This document shows positions 59,907-64,000 of a DNA stretch of 64,000 nt, in pieces. Within the stretch, counting starts at the first letter, position 1. Each line of letters begins with the position of its first letter. Made by a program: the position numbers and the translations under genes. The notes beneath the pieces were generated by a model. That model searched no databases, was not told where the DNA came from, and saw nothing but the letters and a program-made list of their open reading frames with translations. Origin of the DNA: Leifsonia sp. AG29 (GTDB lineage Bacteria > Actinomycetota > Actinomycetes > Actinomycetales > Microbacteriaceae); the NCBI RefSeq assembly GCF_009765225.1, contig NZ_VMSF01000001.1, positions 1,178,001 to 1,242,000 of the forward strand. The letters run 5' to 3'.

Positions 59907-61433
59907 ATTACGCCCAACCCTGATCGAGAGGCGTCGCCCGACGCGTTCGACCTCGTCATCGTCTCCAACCGCCTCCCCGTCGACCGTGTGGTCGACGACG
60001 CGGGGCAGGCGAGCTGGCGTCCCTCCCCGGGCGGCCTCGTCGCCGCCCTGGAGCCCGTGATGCGATCGCAGGACGGGGTGTGGATCGGCTGGGCCGGGGT
60101 CGCCGGCGAGGAGATCGACCCGTTCGAGGCGGGCGGCATCAGCATCCACCCCGTGCCGCTCAGCGAGCAGGAGCTCCAGGAGTACTACGAGGGCTTCTCG
60201 AACGACACGCTCTGGCCGCTCTACCACGACGTGATCGCCCAGCCGAGCTACCACCGCGAATGGTGGGAGAGCTACGTGCGGGTCAACCGCCGCTTCGCCG
60301 ATGCGGCCGCCTCGGTGGCCGCCCGCGGGGCGGTCGTGTGGGTGCACGACTACCAGCTGCAGCTGGTCCCGGCCATGCTCCGCGAGGTGCGGCCCGACCT
60401 CGTCATCGGCTTCTTCAACCACATCCCGTTCCCGCCCTACGGCATCTACTCGCAGCTGCCGTGGCGGCGTCAGATCATCGACGGGCTCCTCGGCGCCGAC
60501 GTCATCGGGTTCCAGCGCGTGGCCGACGCCGGCAACTTCTCGCGCGCCGTCCGCCGTCTCAAGGGGTACGAGACCCGCGGGCCGATCATCGAGGTGCCGA
60601 TCGACGCCGACGACCCCGAGGCCGGTTCGCACCGCCACGTCACCACCGACCGCCGCGGCGGGCTCGTCCGCACGGTGCTGGCCCGCGCATTCCCCATCTC
60701 GATCGACGCCGACCAGTACCAGGAGCTGGCGCGCAGACCGGAGATCCAAGCCCGGGCGCAGGAGATCCGCGCCGAGCTCGGGAACCCGGAGAAGATCATG
60801 CTCGGCGTCGACCGGCTGGACTACACGAAAGGCATCGGTCACCGGCTGAAGGCGTTCGGCGAACTCCTCGCCGAGGGCCGGATCGACGTCGAGGACGTCA
60901 CCCTCGTCCAGGTCGCGAGCCCCAGCCGGGAGCGCGTCGAGACGTACCGCCAGCTGCGCGACGAGATCGAGCTCACCGTCGGCCGCATCAACGGCGACTA
61001 CTCGACGCTCGGCCACAGCGCGGTGGCCTACCTCCACCACGGCTACCCGAGGGAGGAGATGGTCGCGCTGTACCTCGCCGCCGACGTTATGCTCGTGACC
61101 GCTCTGCGCGACGGCATGAACCTCGTCGCCAAGGAGTACGTGGCCACGCGCGTCGACGAGGACGGCATCCTCGTGCTGAGCGAGTTCGCGGGGGCGTCAG
61201 ACGAGCTCCGCCAGGCGCTCCTCATCAACCCCCACGACATCGAGGGTCTGAAGGACGCGATCATGCAGGCGGTCACCATGCCGAAGCGTGACCGGACGCG
61301 CCGCATGCGCGCGCTGCGCAAGAAGGTGCTGACGAACGACGTCGCCCGCTGGTCGGCGTCCTTCCTCGACGCGCTGGTCCGCAGCGCGCACGGCGACCAC
61401 CCCCTCCAGAACCCGCCGGTCAACCGGCGCTGA
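59907..61433 (+). CDS. otsA: Alpha,alpha-trehalose-phosphate synthase (UDP-forming)
   Basis: The 508-aa GT20 enzyme makes trehalose 6-phosphate from a nucleotide-glucose and glucose 6-phosphate. It has the N-loop LVIVSNRLPVDR, WVHDYQLQLVP, FFNHIPFPPYGIY and VDRLDYTKGIGHRL. The N-loop needs codons from about 59940, yet there is no ATG, GTG, TTG or CTG in frame between TGA 59898-59900 and it. ATT 59907 is the only near-cognate codon; AGGGAG lies 10 nt upstream. GTG 59979 would delete essential residues. An extra C at 59918-59920 relative to a TTG 59897 start is the alternative. Confidence 0.9.
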   Translation: MTPNPDREASPDAFDLVIVSNRLPVDRVVDDAGQASWRPSPGGLVAALEPVMRSQDGVWIGWAGVAGEEIDPFEAGGISIHPVPLSEQELQEYYEGFSNDTLWPLYHDVIAQPSYHREWWESYVRVNRRFADAAASVAARGAVVWVHDYQLQLVPAMLREVRPDLVIGFFNHIPFPPYGIYSQLPWRRQIIDGLLGADVIGFQRVADAGNFSRAVRRLKGYETRGPIIEVPIDADDPEAGSHRHVTTDRRGGLVRTVLARAFPISIDADQYQELARRPEIQARAQEIRAELGNPEKIMLGVDRLDYTKGIGHRLKAFGELLAEGRIDVEDVTLVQVASPSRERVETYRQLRDEIELTVGRINGDYSTLGHSAVAYLHHGYPREEMVALYLAADVMLVTALRDGMNLVAKEYVATRVDEDGILVLSEFAGASDELRQALLINPHDIEGLKDAIMQAVTMPKRDRTRRMRALRKKVLTNDVARWSASFLDALVRSAHGDHPLQNPPVNRR

Positions 61434-61468
61434 GCCGGGACCGGCGCCGAGACACCAGACGGAAGACC

Positions 61469-62290
61469 ATGACCGACACAGCCTCCCCGCGCCCGCACGC
61501 CTCCGCCGCCACCCTCGCCCTCGCCGGTGCTCTCCGCGAGCTGGCGGAAGCCGACCGCCTCCTGCTCGCCCTCGACTTCGACGGCACCCTGGCCCCGTTC
61601 GTCGACGTCCCCAAGGGCGCTCGCGCCCTGCCCGCCGCGAAGGCCGCGCTCGACCGGCTCGAGCGCCTCCCGGAGACCTGGGTGGCCTACGTCTCGGGGC
61701 GGCCGCTGTCCAGCCTCGAGATCGTCACCGAAGCCGATGAGGACGCCCTCCTGATCGGCTCGCACGGCGCGGAGATCCGCTTCGGCCGGGACGGTGTCTC
61801 GCTCGACCTGAGCCCGGACGAGCAGGAGACGCTCGGGCGCCTGGGGGAGGCGCTCCAGGCGCTCGTCGACAGCATCCCGGACACGCGGCTCGAGACGAAG
61901 CCGGTCGGGTTCGGCGTGCACTACCGGCTGCTCCCTCCCGAGGAGGGGCCCGCGGTCGTCGAGCGCGCCCGGGAGGCGGCCGCAGCGGTGAGCGACCGGC
62001 TCACCATCCGCGACGGCAAGGACATCATCGAGTTCTCGGTGCGCGAGGCCCACAAGGGGCACGGGATCGAGCGCCTGCGCGAGTACACCCGGGCGACCGC
62101 GGTGCTCTTCGCGGGGGACGACGTGACTGACGAGGACGGCTTCGGGGTGCTCCGCCGCGGCGACGTCGGCATCAAGGTGGGGGAGGGCGACACCGACGCC
62201 CGGTACCGCGTCGCCGACGAGGAGGCGGTGGCCAAGCTGCTCACTCTGCTCGCGCAGGCGCGCGAAGAGCACGCCTCCCGCGCACGCTGA
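61469..62290 (+). CDS. otsB: Trehalose-6-phosphate phosphatase
   Basis: The 273-aa HAD-type phosphatase has DFDGTLAP (nucleophile Asp), YVSGRPL, the substrate-cap HYR and GDDVTDEDGF (Mg2+ Asp). With OtsA it completes trehalose synthesis. ATG is 35 nt after otsA. Alternatively it may hydrolyse other sugar phosphates, but the neighbour settles it. Confidence 0.93.
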   Translation: MTDTASPRPHASAATLALAGALRELAEADRLLLALDFDGTLAPFVDVPKGARALPAAKAALDRLERLPETWVAYVSGRPLSSLEIVTEADEDALLIGSHGAEIRFGRDGVSLDLSPDEQETLGRLGEALQALVDSIPDTRLETKPVGFGVHYRLLPPEEGPAVVERAREAAAAVSDRLTIRDGKDIIEFSVREAHKGHGIERLREYTRATAVLFAGDDVTDEDGFGVLRRGDVGIKVGEGDTDARYRVADEEAVAKLLTLLAQAREEHASRAR

Positions 62291-62330
62291 CCCCCTCCAC
62301 AGACGCCTCGTACGGCCGACCGTCCACCGG

Positions 62331-62347
62331 TCCGACGCATGGTCGGA
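62331..62347. terminator. Weak hairpin after otsB
   Basis: TCCGAC-GCATG-GTCGGA, 6 bp, between otsB and the ilvD promoter. No U-tract. Confidence 0.35.
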
Positions 62348-62365
62348 GCGGCATCCGGGAAGTCC

Positions 62366-62371
62366 TAGAGT
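62366..62371 (+). promoter_or_regulatory. -10 element of ilvD
   Basis: TAGAGT ends 6 nt before ATG 62378; leaderless geometry. Confidence 0.5.
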
Positions 62372-62377
62372 TGTTCC

Positions 62378-64000
62378 ATGCCTGAGATCGATTGGAAACC
62401 GCGCTCGCGCGTCGTCACGGACGGAATCGAAGCCACCACCAGCCGCGGCATGCTGCGCGCGGTCGGCATGGGGGACGAGGACTGGGAGAAGCCGCAGGTC
62501 GGCATCGCGTCCTCGTGGAACGAGATCACGCCGTGCAACCTGTCGCTCGACCGGCTCGCCCAGGGCGCGAAGGAGGGCGTGCACGGCGGGGGCGGCTATC
62601 CGCTCCAGTTCGGCACCATCTCCGTCTCCGACGGCATATCGATGGGCCACGAGGGCATGCACTTCAGCCTCGTCTCTCGCGAGGTCATCGCCGACTCGGT
62701 CGAGACCGTCATGATGGCCGAGCGCCTCGACGGCATGGTCCTGCTCGCGGGCTGCGACAAGTCGCTCCCCGGCATGCTCATGGCGGCGGCGCGTCTCGAC
62801 CTCTCCGCCGTGTTCCTCTACGCGGGCTCCATCGCTCCGGGCTGGGTCAAGCTGTCCGACGGCACCGAGAAGGACGTCACGATCATCGACTCCTTCGAGG
62901 CGGTCGGTGCGTGCAAGGCCGGCAAGATGAGCGAAGAGGACCTGAAGCGCATCGAGTGCGCGATCGCCCCGGGCGAGGGCGCGTGCGGCGGCATGTACAC
63001 CGCCAACACGATGGCTTCCGTGGCCGAGGCGCTCGGCATGTCCCTCCCGGGCTCGGCCGCCCCGCCGTCGGCCGACCGCCGTCGCGACTACTTCGCGCAC
63101 CGCTCGGGCGAGGCCGTCGTCGAGCTGCTGCGCAAGGGCATCACCGCCCGCGACATCCTCACCAAGAAGGCCTTCGAGAACGCGATCGCGGTCGCCATGG
63201 CCTTCGGCGGCTCGACGAATGTGGTGCTCCACCTGCTCGCGATCGCGCACGAGGCCGACGTCGACCTCACGATCGACGACTTCAACCGCATCGGCTCGAA
63301 GGTCCCGCACATCGGCGACCTCAAGCCGTTCGGCAAGTACGTCATGAACGACGTGGACCGCCACGGCGGCGTGCCGGTCGTCATGAAGGCGCTGCTCGAC
63401 GCCGGGCTGCTGCACGGCGACTGCCTGACCGTCACCGGCAAGACGGTCGCCGAGAACCTGGCCGAGATCAACCCGCCCGCGCCGGACGGGCAGGTCATGC
63501 GCAGCCTCGACAACCCCATCCACCCGACCGGCGGTCTCACGATCCTCAAGGGATCGCTCGCCCCCGAGGGCGCGGTGGTGAAGACCGCCGGATTCGACGC
63601 CGATGTCTTCGAGGGTCCCGCCCGCGTCTTCGAGCGCGAGCGCGAGGCGATGGACGCCCTCACCGAGGGCCGGATCTACGCCGGCGACGTCGTCATCATC
63701 CGCTACGAAGGCCCCAAGGGCGGCCCGGGCATGCGCGAGATGCTGGCGATCACCGCCGCCATCAAGGGCGCAGGCCTCGGCAAGGATGTACTACTATTGA
63801 CGGACGGACGATTCTCAGGCGGCACAACCGGCCTGTGCATCGGCCACATAGCACCCGAAGCGGTGGACGCTGGTCCCATCGCCTTCGTGCGCGATGGTGA
63901 TCTGATACGGGTCGATATCGCGGCTCGCTCCCTCGACCTACTTGTCGACGAGTCCGAGCTGACCGCCCGCCGTGAAGGCTGGGCGCCGCTTCCTCCGCGC
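62378..64000 (+). CDS. ilvD: Dihydroxy-acid dehydratase (3' end cut by the window)
   Basis: 541 codons are present with no stop. The enzyme makes 2-keto acids for branched-chain amino acids and uses an Fe-S cluster; the ligating cysteines Cys53 (TPCN), Cys126 (AGCDKS) and Cys203 (GACGGMY) are intact, as is the C-terminal [12 protein letters not shown]. From about codon 469 codon choice changes abruptly (GTA, CTA, CTA, TTG, TCA, ACA, ATA), although the protein stays conserved. Confidence 0.95.
   Translation, partial: MPEIDWKPRSRVVTDGIEATTSRGMLRAVGMGDEDWEKPQVGIASSWNEITPCNLSLDRLAQGAKEGVHGGGGYPLQFGTISVSDGISMGHEGMHFSLVSREVIADSVETVMMAERLDGMVLLAGCDKSLPGMLMAAARLDLSAVFLYAGSIAPGWVKLSDGTEKDVTIIDSFEAVGACKAGKMSEEDLKRIECAIAPGEGACGGMYTANTMASVAEALGMSLPGSAAPPSADRRRDYFAHRSGEAVVELLRKGITARDILTKKAFENAIAVAMAFGGSTNVVLHLLAIAHEADVDLTIDDFNRIGSKVPHIGDLKPFGKYVMNDVDRHGGVPVVMKALLDAGLLHGDCLTVTGKTVAENLAEINPPAPDGQVMRSLDNPIHPTGGLTILKGSLAPEGAVVKTAGFDADVFEGPARVFEREREAMDALTEGRIYAGDVVIIRYEGPKGGPGMREMLAITAAIKGAGLGKDVLLLTDGRFSGGTTGLCIGHIAPEAVDAGPIAFVRDGDLIRVDIAARSLDLLVDESELTARREGWAPLPPR

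Noticed and set aside
61043-63523. 826-codon minus-strand frame under otsA, otsB and ilvD
   Set aside because: Antisense shadow of three well-recognised genes.
62392-63900. 502-codon plus-strand frame inside ilvD
   Set aside because: A +2 shadow frame full of Arg/His; the true ilvD frame starts at 62378 and has no stop before the window ends.
1-64000. CRISPR arrays, insertion sequences, prophage genes, rRNA
   Set aside because: No regularly spaced repeats, transposase, integrase or phage structural motifs, and no rRNA segments were seen on either strand.

Overview
The window is high-GC DNA with short, often overlapping genes, an ftsEX-smpB-ssrA cluster, pncB/murI/rph/rdgB, a DUF3039 gene, clpS-DUF2017 and otsAB. 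This points to a Gram-positive actinobacterium, most likely Microbacteriaceae (Leifsonia/Microbacterium-like). The family is inferred from gene content, not from a marker search. Layout: 1-5.2 kb holds surface-polymer genes: a GT2 glycosyltransferase, a Wzm/Wzt-type ABC exporter and a LicC-like nucleotidyltransferase. 5.4-8.1 kb is an ABC-2 exporter whose ATPase has a long basic N-terminal tail. 8.1-13.8 kb is housekeeping (DUF3039, pncB, murI, rph-rdgB, a CDF metal exporter, DedA), followed by tRNA-Leu(UAG), an LLM flavin oxidoreductase and an MFS exporter. 16.4-22.3 kb carries prfB, ftsE-ftsX, smpB, a tyrosine phosphatase, a small anchored protein and the tmRNA gene ssrA. 22.3-31.9 kb has a TelA-family protein, adenosine deaminase, a quinone oxidoreductase coupled to a Na+-type ABC exporter, hisN, a secreted lipase and a DUF389 membrane protein. 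32.7-34.3 kb is a visibly more A/T-rich islet of small genes (a minimal nucleotidyltransferase with a palindromic promoter, small membrane proteins) on the 3' side of tRNA-Lys(CUU). 35.6-45.0 kb is a LacI-controlled glycan-use locus read leftwards: a secreted 694-aa protein, LacI, a CUT1 sugar ABC importer, two GH130-like enzymes and a dehydrogenase. A TTGACA-N17-TACCGT promoter with a TAAACCGGTTTA operator over the predicted start lies ahead of it. 45.2-50.3 kb has a baeRF-type protein, then (opposite strand) a GH15 enzyme, clpS and a frameshifted DUF2017 gene, diverging from a G6PDH gene. 50.3-57.99 kb ends in a TetR-controlled unit: an RND/MMPL transporter carrying a degenerate ABC-ATPase-like C-terminus, coupled to a YhgE/Pip protein. 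58-64 kb has an SGNH lipoprotein, a TIM-barrel isomerase, the trehalose genes otsA (no ordinary start codon visible) and otsB, and ilvD, cut by the window edge. Recurrent theme: many genes have a TANNNT -10 element (often TANNCTGG) ending 6-8 nt before the start codon, the geometry of leaderless mRNAs. Trehalose and glucose metabolism recurs (GH15, G6PDH, otsA, otsB). No rRNA, CRISPR array, insertion sequence or prophage was seen.
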